A DNA stretch of 64,000 nucleotides from Microbacterium sp. USTB-Y (GCF_023703415.1 NZ_JAGMTU010000002.1:372001-436000), one strand, 5' to 3'; shown: positions 16,153 to 24,849, counted from the first letter of the stretch. A program made the numbers and translations. Notes: generated by a model from the letters alone, not told the origin.

Positions 16153-16850
16153 TGCTGTGCCTTCGCTGGTGTGTCCGTGTCGACTTGTTCGGCGCGGTCT
16201 CGTTTGCGGCGTTGCCATCCCGCGTACATCACGACGCCGGCTGAGGCCCCGAGAATCGCCCCGAAACCGAGAACGGTGAGCACACCGATCTGCCCCAGGT
16301 CCTCCCGCGGCGGGGCCTCCTGGTAGGGGACGTCGTCTGGTTCAGGAGAGGGGGTCGGTGATTCGTCCGCCGCGGGAACGGTGTTCGTTGCCGCAGTGAC
16401 GTCGTAGGTGAACGAGTCGGTGACGGTCTTGCCATCGCGCCCCATGATTCGCCAACGCACGGTGAAGGCACCGGTGCTGCTGGTCTTGCGGACGGGTTGG
16501 ATGACCGTTCGATCCTGGATCCTGGGGTTACCGTCGGCGAGCTCCTGACCTGCCGCATCGGTCACTTCGACGACGATGTTGCTGTCGAGGGCGTGCATGA
16601 GTCCGGTGAACGTCAGGGAGATCTCGGCCGGTGCGACGTCGATTGTGGTGCCCGCGGCAGGTGTCGATGATTCCAGCCCGTCTTCCGCGGCTGCGGGAAG
16701 GGCGGCCGACATGGCGAGGGCGACGCCGAGCAGCGTCGCCGTCCCGCCGGCAATGACACGTCGAAGCCATTGCCGGCGGGACGAGTGCGCTCGTGGCGAC
16801 GCGTGACTCTCAGAAATCAAAGAGGTCACCGAATCGCCGCCGCCCGCCAT
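16149..16850 (-). CDS. CopC-like protein lacking the copper-ligand histidines
   Basis: About 233 residues from ATG 16850; a GTG at 16829 is an alternative. An N-terminal export signal with a twin-arginine-like SRRQWLRR ends at ALPAAAEDG. The domain follows CopC (LESSTPAAGTTIDVAPAEISLTF) and a C-terminal transmembrane helix near 195-215 anchors it. The mature N-terminus has AED instead of AH, and the loop that is DGHP in CopC reads RDGKTV, so neither usual histidine is present. It may be a structural homologue with a different ligand. The start overlaps the zinc-ribbon gene by 41 nt; lspA follows with an ATGA overlap. Confidence 0.75.
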   Translation of the reverse strand: MAGGGDSVTSLISESHASPRAHSSRRQWLRRVIAGGTATLLGVALAMSAALPAAAEDGLESSTPAAGTTIDVAPAEISLTFTGLMHALDSNIVVEVTDAAGQELADGNPRIQDRTVIQPVRKTSSTGAFTVRWRIMGRDGKTVTDSFTYDVTAATNTVPAADESPTPSPEPDDVPYQEAPPREDLGQIGVLTVLGFGAILGASAGVVMYAGWQRRKRDRAEQVDTDTPAKAQQ

Positions 16851-17094
16851 GGTGCCCTTCACGGCTGGCGTGATGACCGTTGCCCCGGTTCTGCCCTCGG
16901 TCGTAGGTGGGCATGGGTGGGGCGTAGCCGTTGCTCGCCGGCGGTGCGGGCTCGGTGAAGCCTGTGCTGCGCTCGATGATCTTGTCCAGCTCGCCGCGAT
17001 CGAGCCAGACCCCGCGGCACTGTGGACAGTAGTCGATCTCGATGCCTGACCGGTCTGCGATAAGCAGGTCGGTGGCGTCAATGGGGCATTTCAT
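16810..17094 (-). CDS. Zinc-ribbon (zf-TFIIB family) protein
   Basis: This 94-residue protein opens with MKCPID and continues to CPQCRGVWLDRGELDKII, the four-cysteine ribbon and WLDRGEL signature of the zf-TFIIB family. The tail is Pro/Gly/His-rich and ends RRRFGDLFDF. Function in this family is poorly known. It is the first gene of the 12-gene operon and may sense or buffer metal. Confidence 0.75.
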   Translation of the reverse strand: MKCPIDATDLLIADRSGIEIDYCPQCRGVWLDRGELDKIIERSTGFTEPAPPASNGYAPPMPTYDRGQNRGNGHHASREGHHGGRRRFGDLFDF

Positions 17095-17140
17095 GGTGAC
17101 TCCTTCGTTTTTTCCGGTTGCGCGTCCTGGTCGGTGCCAG

Positions 17141-18052
17141 TCACGCGTGGCTTACGTGTTCTTCCGGGTGTGAGCGGGGCTCGAGCTGGAACGTCGAATG
17201 CTCGACGCTGACGGGGAAGTGTTCCGCGACGCATTCCTGCAAGGAACGCAGCAGATCGGCGGATTGCTGGGCGGTGAGCCCGTCGTCGACGACGACGTGT
17301 GCGGTGAGCGTGGGCAGGTCGGTGGAGACCTGGGACGCGTGCAGATCGTGGACCTCCGCGACGTGGTCGAGCTCCTTGAGGTGGCGGCGCACTTCGTCCA
17401 GGTCCAGCCCCGGAGGGGTTGCTTCGAGAAGAACGCTCGCTGAGGCGCGCAGCAGGATCAGAGTCCGGGGGATGATGAGCGCGGCGATCAGGATTCCTGC
17501 GACCGCGTCCGCCTGGTACCAGCCGAAAACGGCGATGAGGATGGCGCTGATGATCACGGCGACGGAGCCGAGCGCGTCATTGACCACTTCCAGGAACGCG
17601 GCCCGCATGTTCAGGTTGTGCTTCCGGCCGCCGAGCAGCACGATCAGCGACGCCACGTTGGCGAGCAGGCCGATGATCCCGAAGAAAAGCAGGCTGCCCG
17701 ATGCGATCTCGGGCGGTTCGAACAGGCGCCGGATGCCCTCCACGAGAGCGAAGATGCCGACCGCGAGCAGCAGCGACGCCTGGGTCAGGGCGCCAAGGAC
17801 CTCTGCCCGTCGAAGACCCCAGGTGTGCTTCTGGGATGGCGGACGGTTCATCAAATGCGCCGCTGTGACGGCGAGAGCGAGACCGATGACGTCGGTCAGC
17901 ATGTGCGCTGCGTCGACGAGCAACGCCAGGCTCCCCGTGATGATCGAGCCGACGACTTCGACCACAAAGAACGAGGCCGTGATCCCGAACGCTATGAGGA
18001 GGCGCTTGCGTGGGGTCGTCTCGCCTGCGTCATGGCTGTGTCCTGCACCCAT
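17141..18052 (-). CDS. czcD: CDF-family divalent metal cation exporter
   Basis: This 303-residue protein has a short His-containing N-terminus (GHSHD), six membrane helices and the CDF metal-site residues: HMLTDVIG (H-x3-D) in helix 2 and VVNDALGS (N-D) in helix 5. The C-terminal cytoplasmic domain (EVHDLHASQVSTDLPTLTAHVVV) follows the dimerisation fold of the family. It should export Zn, Cd or Co by proton antiport. A terminator separates it from the dsbA-like gene upstream, and only 46 nt separate it from the zinc-ribbon gene downstream, so it may head the copper/cytochrome operon. Confidence 0.9.
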   Translation of the reverse strand: MGAGHSHDAGETTPRKRLLIAFGITASFFVVEVVGSIITGSLALLVDAAHMLTDVIGLALAVTAAHLMNRPPSQKHTWGLRRAEVLGALTQASLLLAVGIFALVEGIRRLFEPPEIASGSLLFFGIIGLLANVASLIVLLGGRKHNLNMRAAFLEVVNDALGSVAVIISAILIAVFGWYQADAVAGILIAALIIPRTLILLRASASVLLEATPPGLDLDEVRRHLKELDHVAEVHDLHASQVSTDLPTLTAHVVVDDGLTAQQSADLLRSLQECVAEHFPVSVEHSTFQLEPRSHPEEHVSHA

Positions 18053-18084
18053 GATGGTTTCCTTTCACCAGGTGGCGGATCGGG

Positions 18085-18112
18085 CCGGGGTGGCGACGGT
18101 TCGCCACCCCGG
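18085..18112 (-). terminator. Strong hairpin after the DsbA-like gene
   Basis: Arms CCGGGGTGGCGA (18085-18096) and TCGCCACCCCGG (18101-18112) pair perfectly with a CGGT loop, 9 nt past the stop of the leftward DsbA-like gene. The position fits a terminator separating that gene from czcD. Confidence 0.7.
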
Positions 18113-18121
18113 ACGTTGAGG

Positions 18122-18784
18122 TCAGTTCTTGTTCTTCGTCGCGGAGGCGACGGCGTTCTCCAGGTCGTTCTGCTTCTGCAGCTCCAACCGCTTGCCGTCA
18201 AGGAAGAACGTCGGGGTGCTGTTCACGCCGAGGTTCTGGCCGTCGTTGAGGTCCTGCTCCACTCGCGTGATGGTGGCGGGGTCCGCGACGGCCTTGTCAT
18301 AGGCCGCCATGTCCAAGCCCAGCTCGGTCGCATATCCACGGAACACGTCAGCGCGCGACGTTTTCGCTTCGGCCCAGTCGGGTTGGGTCGCGAAGAGACG
18401 GCGATACATGTCCTCGAATCGTCCCTGCTGGGCAGCCGCCTCGGCGGCGACAGCGGCGTTCGTCGAGTTGAGGTGGCCGGGCAGGGGGAAGTAGCGGACG
18501 ACGTAGGTGATCTTGCCGGCGTAGGTCTTTCGAAGCTCTTCGACGACTGGGTACCAGGCGCCGCACGCCTCGCACTCGAAGTCGAGGAACTCGACCAGCG
18601 TGACCGCCCCCTTTCCGCCCTCGTCGAGGACTTGCGAGTTGGGTCTCTGGACTGGGGGCGGCCCGGCCGTGGGATCCGGGGCGGCCTGAGCTGACGGGCG
18701 TGTGAGGGCAAAGACCAGCACGATGATCAACAGGACGACGATCACGGCGGCGGTCACGATCGTCGCTTTGACGGACGTTCTCAT
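18122..18784 (-). CDS. Membrane-anchored DsbA-like thioredoxin
   Basis: The ATG at 18784, with GGAG about 9 nt upstream, gives 220 residues: a signal anchor near 7-30, a Pro-rich linker, then a thioredoxin-4/DsbA domain with the redox pair in FECEACGAWYP and cis-proline in NSTPTFFLDGK. It should form or isomerise disulfides in exported proteins. It is a separate transcription unit, bounded by the hairpin downstream. Confidence 0.85.
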   Translation of the reverse strand: MRTSVKATIVTAAVIVVLLIIVLVFALTRPSAQAAPDPTAGPPPVQRPNSQVLDEGGKGAVTLVEFLDFECEACGAWYPVVEELRKTYAGKITYVVRYFPLPGHLNSTNAAVAAEAAAQQGRFEDMYRRLFATQPDWAEAKTSRADVFRGYATELGLDMAAYDKAVADPATITRVEQDLNDGQNLGVNSTPTFFLDGKRLELQKQNDLENAVASATKNKN

Positions 18785-18874
18785 TCGGGGTACTCCAAAC
18801 ACAGGTACGGCGGCAGAAACCTCGGAGGAAGCTCCGGGGTTCGAGGCATCATCGGCAGAGGATGATGGCCGTAC

Positions 18875-19273
18875 TCAGGTTCGGGAAAGACCCAGCTGTG
18901 ACAGGGACGGACCGGTCGTGCGCGGGAGAAGGTCGCGCATCATCGACAGACGGAACGGAAGCTCTCGCCGAGGGGCGAGAAGACCGACGAGCGTACGCCG
19001 TCGCAGCAGCCCCCTCAGCGCGAGGGCAAGGATGAGGCCGCCCAGCGCCCCCAGAATGCACAATGCCCCGGCGCTGAGGGAGCCGTACTCTCGCTCGGAC
19101 GCTGCAGGAGCGTCCGAGGACGATTCCGCCGCCGCGGCGTGCGTCATCGCCGAGTTCGGGAGTGCGCTGCTGGTCGCCGTGTTTGAGGGGGCTTGGCCGC
19201 CCTCGAGGTGCGATGCTGCGGCGATGCCGGTGACGAGCAGTATCGCCAGGCCGAGGATGCTAATGATTTGCAT
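18875..19273 (-). CDS. Small two-helix membrane protein
   Basis: The frame from ATG 19273 gives 132 residues with helices at about 4-22 and 65-85 separated by an Ala/Ser-rich outside segment; a GTG at 19327 is an alternative start. The tail is basic (RGLLRRRT, LAPRRELPFRLS). I do not recognise it, although small proteins of this shape occur beside metal-resistance genes in Actinobacteria. It is divergent from cmtR across about 230 bp, so it may share regulation. Confidence 0.55.
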   Translation of the reverse strand: MQIISILGLAILLVTGIAAASHLEGGQAPSNTATSSALPNSAMTHAAAAESSSDAPAASEREYGSLSAGALCILGALGGLILALALRGLLRRRTLVGLLAPRRELPFRLSMMRDLLPRTTGPSLSQLGLSRT

Positions 19274-19490
19274 TATCAGCGCCGCGTGACTCCGCTGCTC
19301 GCACTGGGTTCCAGCCGAGAGGGTCACATGCCAGATGATACCCGGTCGTCCCACGAGAACCTGATGAAGGAGCCGATAATCGGACGGGCAGCGGCGCTGA
19401 GACCGCCCGTGCGACCTGCGTCGAGCACCCGGCGGCTTCCCGTGAGAGAGCAGCCAGGATCTCGACCATCCAGAATTCACCCTTCGCTGT

Positions 19491-19512
19491 ATAGTCAGTG
19501 CATGCTGACTAT
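19491..19512. promoter_or_regulatory. Palindromic operator overlapping the cmtR start codon
   Basis: Arms ATAGTCAG (19491-19498) and CTGACTAT (19505-19512) are perfectly inverted around 6 nt, and the cmtR ATG (19502-19504) lies in the centre. TATAGT at 19490-19495 can serve as the -10 box, placing transcription start at or next to the ATG. This is the expected position for CmtR/ArsR autorepression and would make the mRNA leaderless. Confidence 0.75.
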
Positions 19513-19837
19513 TGCTTCCCGTCTAGATGTGATGAACCGGCTGGGGAGGGCGATGGCGGACCCGACCCGAGCCAGAATCCTTTTGGAGCTCTTGGACCAC
19601 CCCGGGTATCCCGCGGAGCTCGCGCGGGACCTCGACCTCACGCGCACCAACGTGTCCAACCACCTGGCGTGCCTGCGTGGCTGTGGTCTGGTCGTCGCGG
19701 CGCCGGAGGGGCGCCGCACCCGGTACGAGATCGCCGACCCGCACCTGACGATCGGACTGCGGCACCTCCTCGAGGCCGTGGTTGCCGTCGATGAAGGGGG
19801 CAGTTGCGTCGACGAGAACTGCGAGTGCTGCGCATGA
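19502..19837 (+). CDS. cmtR: CmtR-type Cd(II)/Pb(II)-sensing ArsR repressor
   Basis: This 111-residue winged-helix repressor has its recognition helix at TRTNVSNHLACLRGCG. Cysteines fall at residues 57, 61 and 102, the positions of the three metal ligands of Mycobacterium tuberculosis CmtR, so Cd/Pb sensing is well supported. A further cysteine cluster at the C-terminus (CECCA) is present. No Shine-Dalgarno precedes the ATG; the operator covers it. The stop overlaps the ATPase start (ATGA), so repressor and pump are co-expressed and induced together. Confidence 0.9.
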   Translation: MLTIASRLDVMNRLGRAMADPTRARILLELLDHPGYPAELARDLDLTRTNVSNHLACLRGCGLVVAAPEGRRTRYEIADPHLTIGLRHLLEAVVAVDEGGSCVDENCECCA

Positions 19838-21945
19838 GCGAAGAGTGCTGTGGTTCTGATGAGCAACGGCAAACCGTTGGGCGCAAACGTGTCGAGCTGC
19901 GACGCTCACAGGCAGGAGGCGACGCCTGCTGCGCGGTGAACTCGGCGACTGACAGCGTCGATCTCGCCTCTAGGTCGTCTGAGGCCGATGCTTGCTGTGG
20001 TCCGGACGGGGCCGCGGTTGCTGCGGTGGCCGATGTGGCCCGCCCGTCGTGGTGGCGCGACTCCGCGCTGCTGCCGTCTGCCCTGTCGGGGGCGTTCCTG
20101 GCCGTGGGATACGGGCTGGAGTGGGCGGGCTTGCTCATCCCTGCGTTGGTGCTGCAATGGGCGGGTCTGCTCGTCGGCGCCTACACGTTCGCCCCTGGGG
20201 CGATACGTCGTCTGATGCGTGGTCGTCTTGGTGTCGGCCTCCTGATGACGATCGCCGCGATCGGTGCAGTCTTGCTCGGCCGCGTCGGTGAGGCCGCAGC
20301 CTTGGCATTCCTGTTCTCCCTCGCCGAGGCACTCGAGGACCGGGCGATGGACCGCGCCAAAGAGAGCCTGCGCGCCCTGCTTTCGTTGATTCCCGACACC
20401 GCCCGTATCTCCCGGCTGAGCGGAGACCTGACGGTCCCTGCCCAGGATGTCCGAGAGTTGGACATTCTGGTCGTCGGTGCCGGCGAACGCGTACCGACGG
20501 ACGGTGTTGTCGTCGAGGGGCGCTCCAGCCTGGACGCCTCGGCGATCACCGGTGAGTCGATCCCGGTCGAGGCAGGACCCGGCGACTCGGTCATGGCCGG
20601 ATCCGTGAATGGGGCGGCGACACTGCGGATCGAAGCGACCGCGGACGGTCGTGACAACTCCTTGACCCAGATCGTGTCCCTGGTGGAGCAGGCGCATGCT
20701 CGCAAAGGCAACAGGGCACGTCTAGCCGACAAGATCGCCCGACCTCTTGTCCCGGCCGTTCTGGTCGCGTCAGCACTCGTTGCACTGTTCGGGATCCTGA
20801 TTGGCGACCCGTGGACGTGGATCGAACGCGCTCTCGTCGTTCTCGTCGCGGCCTCACCCTGTGCATTGGCGATCGCGGTCCCGGTCACGGTGATCAGTGC
20901 GATCGGAGCCGCGTCGAAGTTCGGTGTCGTGGTCAAATCCGGGGAGGCCTTCGAACAGCTCGGGACGATCCGCACTGTTGCCTTCGACAAGACCGGCACC
21001 CTGACCCGCAACGAGCCCGCTGTCGCCGAGATCTTCCACACTCCCGGTGTCAGCAACGACGAGCTCCTCGCATGGGCGGCGGCCGTCGAAGCGAGCAGCA
21101 CCCACCCGCTGGCCGCGGCGATCACCAAAGCGTCCTCCTCCCCCGGAATGGCGACGGGGGTGGTCGAAAACGCCGGGCGCGGTGTATCCGGAACTGTGGA
21201 CGGGCGGCGGATCCGGATCGGAAACGTGCGATGGATCGATCCCGATCCTGCTCGCGACGTCGCGGAGTCGATGTCCGCACGAGGCATGACCGTCGTCGTC
21301 GTCGAAGCGGACGGAGTCATCGCCGGATTGATCGGCGTGCGAGACGAACTGCGCCCGGAATCAGCCGAAACGATCCGAATGCTGCAGGAGCTGGGGATCG
21401 ATGCGGTCATGCTCACCGGTGACAACGCCCGCACCGCCCGGGCGATCGCATCGGAGGCAGGCATCATCGATGTCCGCGCTGAGCAGCTCCCCGCCAACAA
21501 GGCCGCGGCCATCGACACTCTTGCCGAGACGCAGCCGACCGCCATGGTGGGCGATGGCATCAACGATGCCCCCGCCCTCGCGGCCGCGACGGTCGGGATT
21601 GCAATAGGCGTGAACGGCTCGGCCGCCGCAATCGAGTCAGCCGATGTCGCATTCACCGGACACGATCTCCGCCTCATACCCGACGCACTCGCCCATGCCC
21701 GCCGCGGCCGCCGCATCATGACGGCCAACATCGGTCTCGCCCTGGCCGTGATCATCGGACTCTTCCCGCTCGCGCTCCTCGGCATCGTCGGGCTCGCCGG
21801 CGTGGTCTTGGTGCACGAGCTTGCAGAGATCGTCATCATCCTCAATGGCCTTCGAGCGGCCCGCCGCCCCAAGCCCGACCGCCGGATGTCACCGCTCGCC
21901 GAACTGTCGCCGAGGCTTGCCACGGATAGTGTCGACGTGCAATAG
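19834..21945 (+). CDS. cadA: P1B-type heavy-metal ATPase, cadmium/lead/zinc exporter
   Basis: A 703-residue ATPase with actuator motif DASAITGESIPVE, the membrane metal motif ASPCALAIAVP (SPC), phosphorylation motif AFDKTGTLTRN, the HP motif (SSTHPLA) and hinge MVGDGINDAPAL. Instead of a ferredoxin-like HMA domain the first 60 residues carry three adjacent-cysteine pairs (5-6, 32-33, 54-55) that can bind soft metals. Translation is coupled to cmtR by ATGA. It should export Cd, Pb or Zn; the exact substrate cannot be fixed from sequence alone. Confidence 0.92.
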   Translation: MSEECCGSDEQRQTVGRKRVELRRSQAGGDACCAVNSATDSVDLASRSSEADACCGPDGAAVAAVADVARPSWWRDSALLPSALSGAFLAVGYGLEWAGLLIPALVLQWAGLLVGAYTFAPGAIRRLMRGRLGVGLLMTIAAIGAVLLGRVGEAAALAFLFSLAEALEDRAMDRAKESLRALLSLIPDTARISRLSGDLTVPAQDVRELDILVVGAGERVPTDGVVVEGRSSLDASAITGESIPVEAGPGDSVMAGSVNGAATLRIEATADGRDNSLTQIVSLVEQAHARKGNRARLADKIARPLVPAVLVASALVALFGILIGDPWTWIERALVVLVAASPCALAIAVPVTVISAIGAASKFGVVVKSGEAFEQLGTIRTVAFDKTGTLTRNEPAVAEIFHTPGVSNDELLAWAAAVEASSTHPLAAAITKASSSPGMATGVVENAGRGVSGTVDGRRIRIGNVRWIDPDPARDVAESMSARGMTVVVVEADGVIAGLIGVRDELRPESAETIRMLQELGIDAVMLTGDNARTARAIASEAGIIDVRAEQLPANKAAAIDTLAETQPTAMVGDGINDAPALAAATVGIAIGVNGSAAAIESADVAFTGHDLRLIPDALAHARRGRRIMTANIGLALAVIIGLFPLALLGIVGLAGVVLVHELAEIVIILNGLRAARRPKPDRRMSPLAELSPRLATDSVDVQ

Positions 21946-22207
21946 CCGCCCCCGGCTGCGGGTCCGTGATTCGGCCAGCCTCCGAGGGCTCATCGCACAG
22001 ATGTCGACCCAACGCGATGTGTTGCGGTGCCACGGCGGGAGCGTGGGACATTTCTTTCATCGAGCTGGGAAAGCACCACCTTTGGGCGTGCCGACCGCGA
22101 GCCTTCGCGATGCCCGGGACTATGGAATCGTCGGAGGCCGCCACAACACCGAGCACCGTTCCCTCCCGACTTGACACGCCGCTCCAATCGCCCACCGAAA
22201 GGGCAAA

Positions 22208-23542
22208 GTGAACGACCAGACTCCGAAACACCCCCGACGAGAAGCTGAGCCGCGAGGATTCGGCTCCACGACGACGGCACGCGACTCTGTTTGGAAGTTG
22301 CACGTCAGCCGACGCGGGGCCCTGGGAATCGGAGCACTGAGCCTCGCGGCCTTCTCCTCGCTCGGCATGGGCATCCCCGCCGCGTTCGCATCGTCGTATC
22401 CCAGCTGGGACGACGTACAGCGCGCAATGAACGACGAGGGCGCCAAGGCAACAGAGGTCGCTCGCATCCAAGCGCTCATTAGCGACCTGACGCAGAAGGT
22501 CGCCGACACTCAATCCGCCGCCGCCGCAGCCTCGGACCAGTTGTATGCCGCTCAGCAACAGTTCTTCGCCGCGATCACCAAAGCAGATCTCCTACAGGCG
22601 CAAGCTGACTCGAGTGCACAAGCCGCAGACCAGGCGGCACGCAAAGCGAATCAGGTCGCCGCGCAGCTGGCCCGCGACGAGGGCAACGACCCCTCCCTCC
22701 GCCTTTTCTTCGCCGGTAACGCGGAGAACACCGATGACCTGCTCACCCGTCTGGGCACGATGGACAAGTTCCTCGACTACAGCCGGTCTGTCTACGAAAA
22801 CGCAGTCTCGACGCGGAATACTGCGCAATCGCTCGCCGACCAGGCAAAGGTCGCGCGAAACGAGAGAGACCGGCTCAAGCAGGCCGCGGAAGAGAAGATG
22901 AAGGCCGCGCAGGCAGCAGCCCAAGCAGCCAAAGCGGCCCTGGACGAGCAGGCTTCCAATGTCGAGACCCTGAAGGCACAACTCGCGGCGTTGAAAGACA
23001 CGACGACCAACACCGTCGCGGGGTACCAAGCCGGCGTTGCCGCCCGAGCGGCGGAAGAGCAGGCACGACGTGAACGCGAAGCGGCCGAAGCCGCAGCGAA
23101 CGGAGGTGGCGCGGCCGCCGGATCAGGCGGATGGGTCCGACCCCACGGCGGCGCACGCAGCTCGAGCTACGGCCCCCGCACACCCGACTGCGGTCCACAG
23201 GGCTGCTCCTCCAGCTACCACTATGGCGCTGACCTCGCGAACGGGTGCGGAGCCCCCATCTATGCCGCCAACTCCGGCACGGTGGACTACGCCGGCCGCA
23301 ACGGAAACTACGGCAACTACATCCGCATCCAGCACGGCGCAGGCATCAGCACCGGCTACGCGCACATCATGGATGGCGGCATCATCGTCGACAGCGGTCA
23401 GCAGGTCGGCTCGGGCCAAATCATCGCCTACGCCGGCGACACCGGACGCTCCTTCGGATGCCACCTGCACTTCGAGGTCTACATCGACGGCGGATACACC
23501 AACCCCATCCAATTTATGGAAGACCGCGGAGTCTACGTCTGA
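22208..23542 (+). CDS. Tat-exported M23 peptidoglycan endopeptidase with coiled coil
   Basis: From GTG 22208 the protein has 444 residues. A twin-arginine signal (VSRRGALGIGALSLAAF) ends near AFASSYP. Residues about 75-300 are an Ala/Gln/Lys-rich coiled coil, and the last 130 form an M23/LytM domain with zinc ligands in YHYGADL and HLHFE. Such enzymes cut peptidoglycan cross-bridges and the coiled coil often binds a regulator. It is the last gene before the island edge; on integrative elements this kind of lysin can assist conjugation, but a cell-division role is equally possible. Confidence 0.85.
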   Translation: MNDQTPKHPRREAEPRGFGSTTTARDSVWKLHVSRRGALGIGALSLAAFSSLGMGIPAAFASSYPSWDDVQRAMNDEGAKATEVARIQALISDLTQKVADTQSAAAAASDQLYAAQQQFFAAITKADLLQAQADSSAQAADQAARKANQVAAQLARDEGNDPSLRLFFAGNAENTDDLLTRLGTMDKFLDYSRSVYENAVSTRNTAQSLADQAKVARNERDRLKQAAEEKMKAAQAAAQAAKAALDEQASNVETLKAQLAALKDTTTNTVAGYQAGVAARAAEEQARREREAAEAAANGGGAAAGSGGWVRPHGGARSSSYGPRTPDCGPQGCSSSYHYGADLANGCGAPIYAANSGTVDYAGRNGNYGNYIRIQHGAGISTGYAHIMDGGIIVDSGQQVGSGQIIAYAGDTGRSFGCHLHFEVYIDGGYTNPIQFMEDRGVYV

Positions 23543-23778
23543 TCTCAACGCACTCCACGAAGCAGAGCTCGCAGTAGACCTCAGATACGCCCTTGTCGCC
23601 GAGCAGCGTCCACCCGCAGAACGGCCGGCTTCGCCGACGACATCTGATGGGCGCCTTCTCGCTCGTTTGACGCACGCAACTTCCGCAGGCCGTGACCTCG
23701 GAGTGCGCTCCGTCCTCGTTGATTCTGCGTTTGGGTCCGAGGTTGCTCGTGGTCCGACGTGCCGTGGTCGCCGAGTGC

Positions 23779-24849
23779 CTACTGGACAGTGTCGAGACGT
23801 ACACAATGTGCAACCAACTGGAAACGGGCGGGGAACCGTGCTGTGAAACCCGCGCGGTGGATCTCGATGGATCCCGACTCCAGGGGCTGACGCAGGGCAT
23901 CGAGCACCGCGCCGGGGGCTTCGGCGGCCTCATCGAGGAAGAGCAGTCCGCCATGCGCCCGCGCGATCGCGCCAGGACGTGCGGTGCGCGAGCCCCCGCC
24001 GATCATCGCCACCGCGGAGGCGCTGTGGTGCGGGGCCACGAACGGCGGACGCAGCTCCAAGCGGCTCAGCGTCTCGCCGGCGAGCGACCGGATCGACGCG
24101 GCCTCCAGCGCGAGTCCCTCGTCCAGATCGGGCAGTATGCCGGCAAGCCGCCGCGCCAGCATGGTCTTGCCGGCCCCGGGTGGGCCGGAGAGCAGAAGGT
24201 GGTGCCCCCCGGCCGCCGCCACGACCAGCGCGGCCACGGCATCGTCCTGCCCGATCACGTCGGCGAGCTCGAGAGCGGGCGCACTCGTCTGGGGAGTGGC
24301 GGCGGACAGCACCGGCTCCGGCTCCCCCAGCTCCGGGACATCCGCTCCGTGCAGGAGGGCCACCTGCGCGAGGCTGACCGCCGCGTGCACCTCCATCCCG
24401 GGCACGAGACGCGCCTCCGCCTCGTTCGCGAACGGGACCACGGTCCGCTCGAACCCGGCCTCGCGCGCGGCGTGCAATGCGGGGAGCACGCCCGGCACCG
24501 GGCGCAGCCTGCCGTCGAGCCCCAGCTCGCCCAGATGCACGGTGCGCGCGAGGGACACCGGATCGAGGGCGCCCCCGGTGCCGAGAGCGGCGATGGCGAT
24601 CGCCACGTCGAACGCCGAGCCGTGCTTGGGCAGACTGGCCGGTGACAGGTTCACCGTGAGCTTGCGGCGCGGCAGGTCGAGTCCGCTGTTCCTGCAGGCG
24701 TTGTGCACGCGCCGCGCCGCCTCTCCGAGCGCACGGTCCCCCAGGCCGATCAGGTCGAACCCCGGTGTCTGCTGCGAGAGATCGGCCTCCACGTCGACCA
24801 TGTGCCCGTTCAGGCCGGTCAGCGCGACCGCCCAGGTGCGCGCGGTCAC
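23779..24849 (-). pseudogene. yifB: Truncated YifB/ComM Mg-chelatase-like ATPase
   Basis: The reading frame gives 356 residues where about 500 are usual. The N-terminal Lon-protease-like domain (LSPASLPKHGSAFDVA), Walker A GPPGAGKTMLAR and Walker B LLFLDEAAE are intact. After FTARFPARFQLV the expected LAxNPCPCG segment and everything beyond are replaced by about ten unrelated residues and a stop. ComM is a branch-migration helicase acting in transformation; without the rest of the AAA module it should not work. The start overlaps the yraN stop (GTGA). The break marks the island edge. Confidence 0.88.

Larger units (their letters stand above)
1..23811. mobile_element. Genomic island end inserted in yifB (comM)
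   Basis: The yifB coding sequence follows its family up to FPARFQLV and then turns into unrelated sequence at about 23,812. Left of this point are defence, metal-resistance, cytochrome-maturation and lysin genes unrelated to the normal yifB neighbourhood. The 3' half of yifB and dprA, which normally follow, are absent. I infer an integrated element whose other end lies left of the window. No integrase or transposase is visible here, and I could not define the terminal repeat, so the type of element is unknown. Confidence 0.55.

Noticed and set aside
22208-23542. Phage endolysin
   Set aside because: A Tat signal and long coiled coil fit a cell-wall hydrolase of the host or element better, and no phage genes are nearby.
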